A DNA stretch of 64,000 nucleotides from Vicugna pacos (taxonomy: Eukaryota > Chordata > Mammalia > Artiodactyla > Camelidae), in NCBI RefSeq assembly GCF_048564905.1, contig NC_133010.1, positions 3,031,501-3,095,500 on the forward strand, read 5' to 3'. A program made the translations under genes and the position numbers. Below are positions 26,074-37,857 of this stretch, piece after piece. The notes under the pieces are model-generated. The model searched no databases. It was not told where the DNA came from and saw only the letters and a list, made by a program, of their open reading frames with translations. Each line of letters opens with the position of its first letter. Within the stretch, counting starts at the first letter, position 1.

Positions 26074-26496
26074 TATATGTAGGAGTGGAATTGCTGAGCT
26101 ATATGACTCTAAACTTTTGAGGAAACACCAGGCTTTTCCAAAGAAGCTGCACCATTGCTCCTTTCCAATGGCTGCGTATTGAGGGTTCCCATTTCTCTGC
26201 CTCCTGACCGACACTTGTTATTGTCCATGGTTTGATTATAACCATCCTAGTGAGTGTAAAATGAGATCTCATTTTGATTTAGATTTCGCTAGTGATGTTG
26301 AGCATCTTTTCATATGCTTATTGGCCAATTGTGTATCTATTTAAATCCTTGGCAAATTTAAAAATTGGGTCGATTTTCTTTGTATTGTTCAGTTGTAAGC
26401 GTTTGTTTATATCCCAGATACTAGCCTATTATTAGATATATGATTTGCAAAATTTTTCTCCTATTCTGCAGATTGTTGTTTCACTTTAATTTTTTT

Positions 26497-26605
26497 AAAC
26501 AATAAAACAATTTCTTTATAGGGGAGGTAATTAGATTTATTCTTTTTTCTTATTTTTGCCAAGCACGCACTCTATCACTTGAGCTACCCCCTTCCTCTTT
26601 CATTT
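26497..26605 (-). mobile_element. Camelid SINE fragment, antisense
   Basis: 'aagcacgcactctatcactt' plus 'gagctaccccctt' is the reverse complement of the box A end of the same SINE seen at 23.27 kb. The middle is lost or badly diverged. It lies within the older L1. Confidence 0.6.
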
Positions 26606-27430
26606 CACTTTCTTGATTATGTCCTTTGTATCAAATGGTTTTAATTTTGATGAAGTCAATTTTATCTGCTTTTTTTTTAATCACTTGTGCCCTTGGCATT
26701 GTATCTAGGAAGCCATAGCCTATACTATGACCACAAAGATTTATACTATGTCTTCTTTTAGAAAATTTATACATTTAGTTTTTACGTTTCTGTCTGTGAT
26801 CCATTTTGAATTAACATTTATTTGTTATATAAAATACAGGGGTCCAGATTTCAGATTCATTCTTTTGCCTGCAGATACCCAGGTGTCTCTGCACCATGTG
26901 TTGAATAGACTATTCTTTCAATGGAGTGTTGTTGGAATATTTGTGGAAAACTGACTGTAAATATAAGTTTTCCCCCTGGATTTTTTATTGTGTCTCATTG
27001 ATTTATGCATCCAAACTTATGCCAGTACCATAATGACTTGAGTACTATAGATTTGTAGTAACCTTTGAGTGATTCCTCCAACTTTGCTCTTCTTTTTCAA
27101 GTTTGTTTTGGCTGACCTGGGCCACTTGCAATTCCATATGAATTTTGGAATCAGTTTTTCAATATTTGGAAAGAAGTCAGCTGGAATTTTGATAGAGATT
27201 CCATTAAATTTGTAGATCACTTTGGGGAGTCTTAACATTTTTGACAATATTGTCTACCATTTCATGAACATGGGATGCCTTCCATATATGTAGATCTTTT
27301 CAATAATTTTTGGTGATACTTCAAAATTTTCAATGTACAAATCTTGTAAAATTTTGTTAAATGTATCTCTCATTTTATTTTTAATGCTGTTGTAAATGGA
27401 AAGGCTGGCCTTCCTAAGGGTGGGACTATA

Positions 27431-28059
27431 TAACAATTTATTTATTTCTAGGATTCCTACACAGCAAATACACTACATTTGTATTTGCTACATAAATCTA
27501 TCCACAATTCTTCCCATCCCTGTGTTATAAGAAACCAAGACCTAGGTTAAGCTGCCTGAACACCTATGTGGATGTGAGAAATGAGACCCTTGGGTGGGGC
27601 TTTGTGCAAATGATACTGAGAGCTTATTCAGGATGGTTCATCTTAATTTCTTTTAAACAATCCTTTCAGTGTATTTAGTCAGATACATTAAGAACATGAC
27701 CTTTTGATGTGCGGAGGATCTAAGAGTAAAATTTTCAAATGATTTCTAGTGTGTGTGTTGTACTTGAAACCTAATTTACATAAATCTTTGAAGATTTATG
27801 TTTCAGGAGTTTTGAGGAAATAATACCTATCTTTATTCAATAACTACAACTAAATGCTCAAGCAACATGTAAGAGTTTGAGCAAAATGCCCCCACCCCGT
27901 AGTACTGGTTGGCTGCAGCTGTAAATGGAGTCAGCGCTTACCTCTCCCAGTACGCTTGTGCTGATCTCCTCAAAGCGGTTTGCCCAACAGTTTGTTGGTG
28001 GTCTTTTGGACAAAGCCATAAAGCATTGATTGAAGGTTGCTGGAATGGAATCTATTCTT
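27431..28059. other. Unique sequence
   Basis: No repeat is recognised. On the minus strand a short open stretch (about 28,025 down to 27,944) ends at GTAAGC and reads 'NCWANRFEEISTSVLGE'. It is noted as a weak exon-like signal only. Confidence 0.35.
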
Positions 28060-28200
28060 ATTAATATTAAGTAAGCACATATTGAGTGCTTACTGTATGT
28101 TGGGAATTGTCCCTCAGCCTCACATGAAAATTATTTCTCTTAAAACCTCTCATATTTCCTTGTTATTCACACTTTACAGATAAGGAGACTGAGGATTAAG
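28060..28200 (-). repeat. MIR SINE, antisense
   Basis: 'gcacatattgagtgcttact', 'tgtatgttgggaattgt' and 'ttacagataaggagactgag' give a clear antisense MIR. Confidence 0.7.
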
Positions 28201-28454
28201 TCTTCTCTCTTTTGTGGGGAGCTCATTATCAATGATGGGAAGTTGCAAGGAAAAAGATATTGATTCATCCTGAGAAAACATTTTTCTGAGAGTCAGCATT
28301 GAAGAGGGTGATCATTGTTTGAGTGAGACGAGCCCCGGGTTGTACGCAATCAGCATCCCTGTCTGCACACGGCACATGTAGTGCTACATGGTGGGTGAGT
28401 TGGCACGGCTGCACAGGGAATGCAGATGCCGGGCCTTTGGGTTGTGCTCAGGCC

Positions 28455-29090
28455 CGGTGGGGCATTCTCCTAAGGGCAGTGGACCGTCATTGACAGATTT
28501 TAAGTAGGGGAGTGGGGTGCTCTCGTAGATCACTTTTGTCTTGTAGAATGCTTAGAAACATTTAGAAGGCTCGGCAGGAGATGATGTGATGAGTCAGAGT
28601 AGGGTGGCTGTGAGGTGTAGCAGTGTTCAGTTTTCAAGTGATTTTCAGTCCCAGGTTTGTGGCTCTGTAGCCGTGTCACTTTGGATGACGCACTCAAGGA
28701 AGTGAAACAATTTACCTAATCAATTGAAGCAGTGATGTACCGACTTCCCAGGACTGCTGTGGAAATCCAGTGAGATAACTTGTGCAGAGTGTGCAGCGTG
28801 GTCCGCAGCACAGAGTCAGTGCTGAGTGAGTGCCAGTGAGTACCTGGTAGGTCAGGTGTGGGTGGTGGGATTTGGTGACTGAGGATATCTTGGCCCTGAA
28901 GGAGGGGTCCAGTCACATCTGTGAGTGATGGGCCTGAGCTGGTAGAGGCAGGGAGACCTTGCCCCCAGACCAGGGGCCCTGGGCAGGACAGCTATTGGAG
29001 GAGCACCGTGAGGTCAGCTCTTTGCAGGTGGAGTTGGAGGTGCCCTTGAGACATCTAAGTGCAGTCTCACGAGCTCACAGAGGAGGTCTT
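28455..29090 (+). repeat. Ancient interspersed repeat with a MIR inserted in it
   Basis: 'gacagattttaagtagggga' at about 28,492 and 'gtggagttggaggtgccctt' at about 29,029 belong to the same unnamed old family as 10.0-10.43 kb. The middle is occupied by the MIR at 28,645-28,850, so one old repeat landed in another. Confidence 0.4.
28645..28850 (+). repeat. MIR SINE
   Basis: 'aggtttgtggctctgtagcc', 'gaaatccagtgagataactt' and 'gcacagagtcagtgctgagt' follow the MIR order. Confidence 0.5.
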
Positions 29091-31400
29091 ATCCCGGGCT
29101 GTGCATTTTCCTATAATCTCAATTCCTGAGGACGCCGAGGTATTGATCACTGAGCATGAAGTCATACTTGACAGGACAAGTGAATAGCAGTATCATCTCT
29201 GTCATCAAAGCTCACATCTCTTTATTCATCACTCACTTTGCTAATTGGGTACTTACAGAGCTCACTTCACCGCCCTTCCCTGGGCTCAGGCTCCACAGAA
29301 AATAGCTGGTGAGTCTCCCTCTTTTCCAGAAGAAGAGACATTTAGCTGGTAGACTTCTATACCTTGCCAGACTTAGAATTTTAGTTTGTTGGCTTAATTC
29401 TATTTTCTGTTGGCCATCTCCTGACAGGAGAGACGTTTTACCTCATGGTCAGGTTTCAATTAGCTGTTACTGAGAATTGCTGATCTGATCCATAGTGTAT
29501 GTATTCTATTAACTTTGTAGAGTACTTATCATTTTTCTGTCTTTGCCCTTTAATTTTGTTTGCCCCTTCAATTTTCTATCCTATTTGGGGCCTAATTTTA
29601 TTTTTTAATTAAAAAATATCTGTTAGCAGTTAAGAAAACAAAAGCAAAGAAAAGATGCACATGATAGCTAAATTTAGAAAATAACTTGTATGTTTTCTGT
29701 CTCGGTGATGGAGGGTTCAAAAACTCGTGAAAACCTTCATTACATAAGTTCCTTAAAATGCAGATTAAGAAATAAAACCTTCCTTCTTCATCTTTCAAGC
29801 TGCAAGGATAATTGTCAAGAAAGTGAGGGGAAATCCTCAGAAGCCAAGACAAACCAGAAAGCAGGGATTCTGGGAGATACGTGAGCCTTAGAAGCCCTGG
29901 GGTGCCGGTTGGCTCCTGAACTGAGATTCGGTTGCCCTGGCAGAAGGGCAGGAGGTGAGCCCGAAGCCTCTCACACTGGGTGTTGGATGGCTGTTCTTAT
30001 GTAAGGCCAAGCACATCCTTAGAATCCTGCTTTACAAAAGGGTGAATTTGAAACAAAAGAAAAAATGTATTCCTCAAGGCAAAGAAATAAGGAAAGGGGA
30101 AAAATAACATATACAAAGTAAGGGTTTAGTTTAAAGCTGTTATAGCATGAGAGTGACCACAAACTCCTGGCAGAAAATCTTAGCTCCTCCCGGAAAGAGA
30201 AGTTGTGTTTTGAATGAATCAGTGGATAGCCATTCTGAAAAAGGCCTCCAGAGTCTTCTAGATCAAGATACTAGACCCAAATACCTCCCTTCCATGGTCG
30301 CACTTAAATAACCAGAAAGGTTTTAAAAGAAAGAAGCAATAATCATAGTTCTATTTATTGACATTTTTGTATGCTAGGAATTCAGAGGTGACTATGGAGT
30401 TGTCTTTTTTTTATGGACCTTAATTTCTATTTGACATATTTGGGGAACTTGGTGGAGGGTGTTGTTTGTCTGTTGCAATTAGCCAGGAAAGGAGATTAAG
30501 AAAGCAGTGAAGGGTGGGTGATATTTTTAGCTGAGGACAGTCCTGTTCAGTTGGCTTGTAATTGCAGGCTCGTTGAGTTGTCACTGGAGGGAGTTGATCT
30601 TATGGAAGATGGACTTAACTCAGGCTTCTTCGGAATGGACAAGTGAACCTGGAGAAAGACAGTCAAATCTGTGCAGACATTAAAGTCCACGTGAATGTGC
30701 TGTATCCCTGAGCCAAAGATAGGACAAGTAGGCATCACTTCTTGAGGACAGAGGAGTGGCTTTTAAGGTCTTCCAAGAATGAATTACAGGGAACCATGAT
30801 GGCCAGTTGTCAAACTGTGACTTTGCTCTTTGGATGGTGTACCCACCAAGGGTATTGGTCTTTCATATGTTTTCATTTCTCTTTAATACTTGTCAGGTGA
30901 TGAGGACATGGGCATAAACGTTTGATACCTTGTCGAGGTGAGTCTTGGTACCTGCCTAGATGCACAGGCACAGCTACTGCTGCATCATACATCTTGCCGC
31001 CCATTGCGCTCCCAGGCTCCGTGATCACGGCAGAGTGGTTCCTTATTGAGCTGTCAGTCTCCTCTGTGACATCGTAACCAAACAAAAGGCTGGAGCATAT
31101 TAGCTTGGTTTTGCTCTTTTCCATCCTTCTCTTCGAAAGATGATGACTGGTATTGGACCCAGTTACGTTTGCAGATGATTTACATGTAGGGCTGTCAGTA
31201 CAAACCTTGTAATCCCCGCTGTGTGATCTAGAGAAGAAAGTTACATTCTTTCCAAATTGTTTTGATGCACTTATGTGGGAAAATGTTGTAAATTTGAATG
31301 TGTATTTACTCTCTGAATCATCATGGCTAGAGATGAATATTTGTAGACATGGAATGAGTTTTCTGTATTTGAACTGTATGGTCCCCTAAATTCTCCCCAG
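29091..31400. other. Unique sequence upstream of the coding exons
   Basis: No coding exon is identified that could precede exon A, which needs a donor leaving two bases of a codon. A minus-strand frame at 30,873-31,124 has several CpGs and a plausible composition but no family match. Confidence 0.4.
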
Positions 31401-31475
31401 CTTTTTAAAGTCATCACTGGAGTGCTACCTCCAGAGTGCCCCAAAGTATCCACCACTGCCTGCTCTTCGGACACT
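31401..31475 (+). CDS. Putative coding exon A, unrecognised gene
   Basis: Seventy-five bases bounded by a good acceptor (a pyrimidine-rich run ending 'attctccccag') and a donor GTGAGT. Read with one leading base, it is open throughout and gives 'FLKSSLECYLQSAPKYPPL', then 'PALRTL'. It ends with two bases of a codon. Those two bases plus the first base of exon B make leucine and continue an open frame, so the phases agree. I do not recognise the protein. The upstream exon was not found. A pseudogene with preserved splice sites is possible. Confidence 0.5.
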
Positions 31476-31619
31476 GTGAGTTTCCAACTTGGAGAAGGCT
31501 GCTGGCTGGTGAGGCATTCTCTGGCACATCTCTGGTTGGCTGATGTGAGCTTACCACACAAGAATTGGCAGACAGTAACTAACCACGATCACGTCCATTC
31601 CTGGAACACTCATGGAGGA

Positions 31620-31760
31620 TTTTACACCTATGCTAGTGGAATACGTTATTTCATTTAGTTTTCCCAACAATCATAATTAGACTTTATCACCTGTATTAAA
31701 AAGGAAACTGTCAAAGCGACTGACGTGTAGACTTTGGACTGGAACACAGGTCTTTCTGAT
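31620..31760 (-). repeat. MIR SINE, antisense, in the A-B intron
   Basis: 'gttatttcatttagttttcc' and 'tagactttggactggaacac' match antisense MIR. Its place between two predicted exons, without touching either, fits the exon model. Confidence 0.5.
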
Positions 31761-31819
31761 AACTGTCTCTGTTCCCTCCCCGGCCTATCCTTCCAAATGG
31801 CCAGTAGACTCTTCCTCAG

Positions 31820-32018
31820 TCTTGAGTTTCCCACTGATGTTACCACTCTCTTTGTTTCTGGAGAGGAAAGCAAGTCTAAACTTCCTTTCCAGTTGGAAAT
31901 GGAATGGAGAATTTGCGTTGGAAGCCGGGAAAGTCTGTCCTGTGATGAAGCGCTCCCCGAGCCACTTCCACTGGGATGTCACGTCCCTGTCTGGGCCCCT
32001 TGCTCAGCCTGTGCACAG
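31820..32018 (+). CDS. Putative coding exon B, unrecognised gene
   Basis: One hundred and ninety-nine bases after the acceptor 'actcttcctcag' and before the donor CAG|GTGACA. With the one-base lead expected from exon A it encodes 66 residues without a stop, beginning 'LEFPTDVTTLFVSGEESKSK' and ending 'VWAPCSACAQ'. It ends on a codon boundary, the phase that exon C needs. The end carries a CxxC pair (CSAC) that could bind metal if paired with cysteines elsewhere, but that is speculation. There is no signal peptide or membrane segment. Function unknown. Confidence 0.55.
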
Positions 32019-32264
32019 GTGACAGTGCAGATCTGCCGAGCAGTCCTCCCGGACAGGGCAGTGGGTTGGAAATGAGTTTGGGGATTTGGTTTCATTACAC
32101 AGCTTCCTGAGGGTCTTCGCCTGGCACTTCGAGTGGGAGCATTCCCTGTCCCACAGACTTGTGCTCTGGGCCCGTGCAGACCTGACGTGGCCTCAGCCTG
32201 AGGCTCAGGGCCCGTGGTGATGAGGAGCATTTTAGTCCACGGTCTGCCAGAGGCTCTGACACTT

Positions 32265-32420
32265 CTGGTCTGTGGGACTTTGTCCAGGATGATAATAATT
32301 CCTCCCCGGCTTTCAGATTTCCTTGCCTGTGAGCCGGGGTAGTAATAGTTTCTGAGATGATTGTAATGATTCAGTAACGGGCGCAGCGTGTGCTGGCAGG
32401 TAGCTGGTGCTTAAGGAGAA
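32265..32420 (+). repeat. MIR SINE, in the B-C intron
   Basis: 'gatttccttgcctgtgagcc', 'gtagtaatagtttctgagat' and 'gattgtaatgattcagtaac' follow the MIR order. Confidence 0.55.
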
Positions 32421-32850
32421 GAATTCGCAGTCACACTGTCAGCCTCTCACTGTGCGCTCTGTGCTTTGAGAGGTTGTGTGTTTGGTGAAAGTCCCGCCCA
32501 AACCCTAGGGACTAGATGAACTGTTGTTCCTTTACTTTCCCTTCCTGTTCCTCTTTCCCTTCTCTGTGTCCCATGTTTAGGTAGCAGATTCCTCTATTTC
32601 AGGGAATAGGGGCATTTCTAGTAAAAGGACAGGCGGAACGCGGAGAGGTGGGGCCCGGAGAGGGTCTGGAGCGTCTGCACAGTGCTGCTTCCCTGCGTTT
32701 CTGCATCCGGTCCCGTCAGTGCACGAAGTCAGCCTTCCTCTTCCTTCCTGTGTCATCGGGTCTCTGTTTTAAGGGAAAGCCTTTTTTATGGGTCTTTTTT
32801 CACTGACATGTTTCGTTCAGATGCTTGTTGCTTTTCTCCCTGTGCTTCAG

Positions 32851-33063
32851 CGTTCCGAGGACAGAATTCAGCAATGCAGCCTCCTCTCCGAGCTCCATGA
32901 GTTGATCGGCTTCCACTGCAAGTCCGCCTCCTTCAAGCGGGTGGCCCCCGTGAGCGCACGGCCCCCGGCATCCCAGAGCCTGGCAGGAAGGCCTGCTACC
33001 GACTCCTTCTGCAGACGCTTCCTGGCTACAGTCTGTCGCTGGATCTGCAGGACTTCAGCAAAG
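32851..33063 (+). CDS. Putative coding exon C, unrecognised gene, with one likely frame break
   Basis: Two hundred and thirteen bases between a strong acceptor (a long pyrimidine run ending 'cttcag') and AAG|GTGTTG. From the codon boundary left by exon B it reads '[20 protein letters not shown]', then '[11 protein letters not shown]'. The second half looks more protein-like one frame over ('[20 protein letters not shown]', then 'QDFSK'). The two readings join if one base is missing from either C5 run (32,945-32,949 or 32,962-32,966), and only then does the exon end in the phase that exon D needs. This could be a sequencing error in the homopolymer, a real frameshift, or a wrong model. As written, the first frame stays open to the donor. 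The exon is CpG-rich against its AT-rich flanks. Confidence 0.5.
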
Positions 33064-33389
33064 GTGTTGGAACTAAAACATTGCATCAGTCCCATTAACC
33101 ATGCCTGGTTTGGTCTCTGCTTTCCTGTCTCATCAGGGTGAATATTGATTCGTGTAGAACAGGGCACAGCAGACATTTTCTGTCAAGAGCTTGGGGGTAA
33201 ATATTTCAGGGTCTGCAAACCTCCTGATCTCTGGTGCAGCTGCTCAGCTCTGCTGTTCAGACGCCAGAGCAGCCAGACAGTCCACACACCCACAGAGCTT
33301 TACTCACAGCGGTGACTGGGGCTGGATTGGGTGTATGAACTGCAGTTTGTCCCCACAGCCTCCTCACTATTGACACCTGCACCTGAGTG

Positions 33390-34460
33390 TGCATTTGTGA
33401 AAATGGGTGAACCAACACTGACACGTCATCATCACCCAGAGCCCATAATTGACACTAGGATTTACACTTGGTGGTGTGCACTCTGTGGGTTTGGACAGAT
33501 GTACAATGACATGTATCCACCATCACAGCATCATACAGAGTAGTCTGTCTTAGTGACCTTAAAATGCTCCGTGCTGCACCTCATTCATTGCTCCTTCCCC
33601 TCTAGCCTCTGACAGCCACTGATCTTTTAGTCTCTGTGGTTTTCCCTTTCTCAGAACACCATACACGTGGAATCAGACAGTTGCAGAACCTTCCCAGATT
33701 GGCTTCTTTCACTTAGTAATATGCACTTAAGGTTCCTCCATGTCTTTCCATGCCTTGATAACTCATTTCATTTTAGCACCAAATAATAGTCCATTTTCTG
33801 TCTGGACCACAGTTTATCCATTCACCTACTGAAGAAGAGCTTAGTTGCTTCTGAGTTCTGGTGATTATAAATAAAGCTGCTATTAACATCTGTATGCAGA
33901 TTTGTGTGTGGAAATAAGTTTCCATTTCGTCGAGTAAACACCGAGGAACACAGTTGCCGGATCATATGTTAGGAGTACGTTTAGTTTTGTAAAAAATTGC
34001 CAGACTGTCTTCCAAAGTATCTGGGCCATTTTTATTCCCACCAACAATGCATGAGAATTCCTGACGCTCCACATCCTCACCAGCATTTGGTGCTGTCAGT
34101 GTTCTGCGTTTTGGCAGTTCTGACAGGTGTGCAGTGGTACCACGCTGTTTCAGTTGACATCCCCTTTATGACACATGCTGTGGAGCATCTTTCCATAGAC
34201 TTCTTTTGCATCTAGATTTCTTCTTTGATGAGGTGTGTGTTCAGGCATTTTGCTCAGTTTTTAATCAAGTTATTTATCCTTCTTGTTGAGTTTAAAGAAA
34301 TTTTGGTATATTCTGGATATCAGCCCTTAATCAGTGTGTCCCTGCCCTTCACATGCAACACCGGAGTTGTCCTTTGGGTCTCAGTGGTGTGTCAGCTCTT
34401 CAAAGAGTTTCCCTGTCTTCCCTCAGCCTAAATATTGTCCTTGTATTTTTCACTTTCATT
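33390..34460 (-). mobile_element. Old L1 (L1M-type), antisense, in the C-D intron
   Basis: The 3' untranslated part reads 'gacatgtatccaccatcaca' and 'atcatacagagtagtctgtc'. The body follows. The minus strand near 33,883-34,086 keeps ORF2p-like residues 'LWKTVWQFFTKLNVLLTYDP', close to LINE-1 'LWKTVWQFLKKLNIELPYDP'. 5'-truncated and broken. Confidence 0.8.
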
Positions 34461-34544
34461 GACTCATTTTGTTCTTTTTAAATAGCATTTCCCATAATTT
34501 GTAAGTACATTTAAAAAAAAGGGCAATGATTGAACACTGCCTCT

Positions 34545-34660
34545 CCCACCAGGTTGTGTGCCCTGTGAGAGCAGAGGCCCTGTCCCCATTCACCATTTCC
34601 CATGACAGCACATGGCACATTTCCATGTAAAAGTGTGTAACGTGGGGCCAAACCTGATGA
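34545..34660 (+). repeat. L2 LINE 3' fragment
   Basis: 'gccctgtgagagcagaggcc' and 'catgacagcacatggcacat' match the L2 3' end pattern (ctccatgagggcagggacc ... acagtgcctggcacata). Confidence 0.5.
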
Positions 34661-36129
34661 GCAACTATGACGACATGTGTTGGCTACCATTTATTGAGTA
34701 GACTTTGTTTCTGATCTCAATTATTAAATCACATGAATGAAACTTGTTTGTTTTGAAAAATAAAACAACAAAGCACACCTCCATGTGATTGGTACATTCT
34801 ACTTAGAATTCTGACCCAGGCAGGGATGTTCACCATCATTTTGTGGAGGAGGTTGGGGAGGTAAAGTAAGAGAGTGAGATCAAATAAAGTAAAAATTATA
34901 ACTATCAGTTGGCTTTATTTTCACTAAGATATAAAAGTTACTTTAAACCTATCTCAGCTGTTGTTCTGTTGTTTTAAACATTTCTCATAGAATTAAATGG
35001 AAGCCCACTAAACCTTGAAAGGGAAATTGTGTGCTAAGGTCCTGAAAATAGTTTATGTCTATTTCTTGAAATGCACATTTTCCCTGCTGGTTACATAAAG
35101 TCGAGGCGGGAACACAGCCTTTCGCTGTGTGTGTCTGCCAGCTTCACGGGCTGCTCACTGTCATTTTCATTTTCTTGTGTTGCAGTTTATGACGGTTTTC
35201 CATGAGATATATTTCTCAGCCTTTTCCTGAATGAAGGATTGAATTTTCCACAGGAAATCTTATGAAAGATAGTGACAAGGCACATGGGTTTCCCAAAAAG
35301 GAATAGTTGATGTAATAAACTCTCACTATGGTGAACTTTTTAAATACAAGCCAGTTGAAAATTTTATCACTAGGTCATATGCCACAAATCTGTATTAAAA
35401 ATAAAAAGATTCAGATTTTATAGAAGAATCGGTTTGAATCAAGTAGAAATTATGATTTGTACACTATTTGTTTTTAGAACTTATACTCAGTCTTATCATA
35501 ATTGCCTGTGGTAGGAACTGGATCATTGTTTATTTATTTAAAAAAAATCCACTAGGTGCTATTTGCCCCATTCTTGATGCGGCAGGGCTGAGGTTAGTTA
35601 AGTTGGGCCATTTAGGATTCTTAGCTAGGTTTTCCGGACATTGATTTCAGCCTCTTTATCTTTTTTACAATTGCTTCTTTTGTGTCGGCCTTTGGTCTTT
35701 TGACAACGTGGAAATACTGCACGGATCTGCCTTTCCCTTTTTTCCTGTCTTTGTGGGAAAAGATTTCTGTAAGACAAATTACTAGGATATTAAGGATTTT
35801 GTGTGGGGTAAGTTTGGCCAGTTCTAAGGATTTCAATTTATACGTATCAATACTTGGTATTCCGCTAATGACAGTAAAATTATAAACTAACTTAAGTATA
35901 CATCAGTAAGTATAGTACAGTAAGCCCAACACCCAGATTAAGGAATTCACAAACTTTTCCATATTTCCTTTATTGAGACCTTTGTTCTTTTATTTGTCCT
36001 TTGTTGAAGTATTTGACAGCAAATCCAAGAAGACATGTCAGTTTACCCTATGTACTCAAGTAGGCATGTCTGAACAATGAGGGCCTTTTCTTTGATCAGG
36101 TTTTTCCATTTGACCCATGTGCTCATTAA
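34661..36129. other. Intronic/unique AT-rich sequence
   Basis: No exon is recognised. The block 35,890-36,070 looks like an old interspersed repeat ('gacagcaaatccaagaaga') but I cannot name its family. Confidence 0.4.
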
Positions 36130-36240
36130 GTCCCAGCTGTATCAGGAATCTCACTAGGCATTAGGGATCCTTGGGGCAATGAGACAGTCCTGGCTCCCAA
36201 GGAAGTTAAGGGCTGATGGAAGAAACCAACACAGGAGATT
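36130..36240 (+). repeat. Ancient interspersed repeat fragment (unnamed)
   Basis: 'ctaggcattagggatccttg' and 'gacagtcctggctcccaagg' follow a common mammalian repeat (ctaggcactggggatacaa ... cagtccctgccctcaagga). Family not assigned. Confidence 0.4.
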
Positions 36241-36544
36241 GGGTGCCTCAAATAAGGTCCCTGCTGGATGACACCAATTGGAGAAAATTTGTGCACAATA
36301 CAGTAGGATTCACAGAAGGGACTGTTCAGATTTGTAGGGCAGGCTGTGAGAGAGGCAGTCAGCAGGGCTACAAGAGGAGGAATCATTTGATCAGAATCTG
36401 AAATCCTTTCTGCCAACCTTTCTACCAAGCTCCCAGTGCCCATCACACACAATCCTGTGCTGTAACTGTTTTTGATTCCAGTTACCACATCTCCTTCAGG
36501 AAGGATTTTAAGGTGGAAAATATTTAAAATCCGTAATTGTTGCC

Positions 36545-36800
36545 AGAAGGGACATAGAACAAGGAACATAGAAACAACAAAAATGTCCATCAGCACATGA
36601 CTGGCTAAAGACGAGGTGATACATATATACAATGGAATACTACTCAGCCATAAAAGATGCCATTTGCAGCAACATGGATGGACCTGAAGACTGTCATTCT
36701 AAGTGAAGTGGGGTGGAAAGAGAAAGAAAAATGCCACATGACTTCATTTATGGGGAATCTAAAATTAATAGCAATAATAATAAGACCACAAATGAACTAA
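36545..36800 (+). mobile_element. L1 3' end, sense
   Basis: 'caaaaatgtccatcagcaca', 'caatggaatactactcagcc', 'gcaacatggatggacctg' and 'cattctaagtgaagt' are a textbook sense-strand L1 ORF2/3'UTR junction. About 250 bp survives. Confidence 0.85.
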
Positions 36801-37857
36801 ATTTTATTTTGATTTCTTGAATATATGTAAGCACATCTGACTGTCCTTTGTGATTGGATTACCATATTCTGTTTATTATTCTTTTGTAGATGTCCTTATT
36901 CCTCTGGTAACTGTAATTTGAAAAATCTAAAGATCTAATCTGTTCTTAGAAACAGTAATTAGTACATATATGTAAACTAAAAAATGCAGTATACTCTATA
37001 CATGTATTTACATGCAATATGTGTATGTGAAGTTGAACTGTATTAATTCTACCTACTAAAACTGAAAAAGGAAAAAAATAAGAAATTTATTTAAAAAAAC
37101 ACCCCTCTTTATATATTAAAATGTTCATTTCTGAGATTCTGTGAAAGACAACATGGAAGTAGGTTTTTAAGATTTTCTCCTTGCGCCTCAGTGAGCAGCC
37201 TGGGCTGCACAGCTTGGCCGCCACAGTCACCCAGGACTTGCCGGCTTGCTCCTCACTTCTTGGGAGGAAGGTTAGCTGCTTCAGGAATATTTATGCTCTT
37301 AGAAGTTGCTGAAAACCCCACAGAACTTCTGTTTACATGGAGTGTATCTGTCATTATACCCCATTTTAGAAGTTAGAACAGAAAATTTAAACCCAAGAAC
37401 TGACAAGCACACGCTGTCCCAGCATGTGGTCAAAGCAGTGCTGCCACGGTGGGGTTGTTTTGGTTCCAGAAAAAATGCACCGTACACTCAAGAATGAGTG
37501 TGAACCCACAGATCTCATCTCATCAATGCTATGAAGAGGTGGGACCCAATGCCCCTAAAACAGTGCTGAAGTCTCCAGATGTCTCAGAACACACAGAGCC
37601 ATGGGATCAAGAATCCAGTGTCTTGTGGATCATCAGCCTGGGGACCGCGTCCCGGGTCAGGAGGAGCAGAAGTAGGGATAGCAGGCACACAGTCCTATTG
37701 ACAGCAAAGCTTTAAAGGTTTTGAATTGACTGAAAGTTAGGCAAAGATTTGCATTTAGACTAAAACAATTCCTCTCCTGGAGACGTTAGAAGGATAACAC
37801 TGATTAATAGAGGATGATTGTAATGGATTAATTATGATACTGATGACATGAGCTGCG
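36801..37857. other. Unique intronic sequence
   Basis: A pyrimidine run ending 'cttgcgcctcag' precedes a short open GC-richer block at 37,193-37,271, but the following donor (AAG|GTTAGC) is weak and no phase argument ties it to the other exons. Not called as an exon. Confidence 0.35.

Larger units (their letters stand above)
25813..27430 (-). mobile_element. Older L1, 5' part of the split copy
   Basis: Resumes at 'atccattcattgatggatgg', exactly where the 24,130-24,344 segment left off. The minus strand near 27,017-27,247 keeps ORF2p-like residues 'KLIPKFIWNCKWPRSAKTNL', matching the reverse-transcriptase-side 'LILKFIWNCKGPRIAKT' of LINE-1. Frames are interrupted throughout. Confidence 0.75.
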
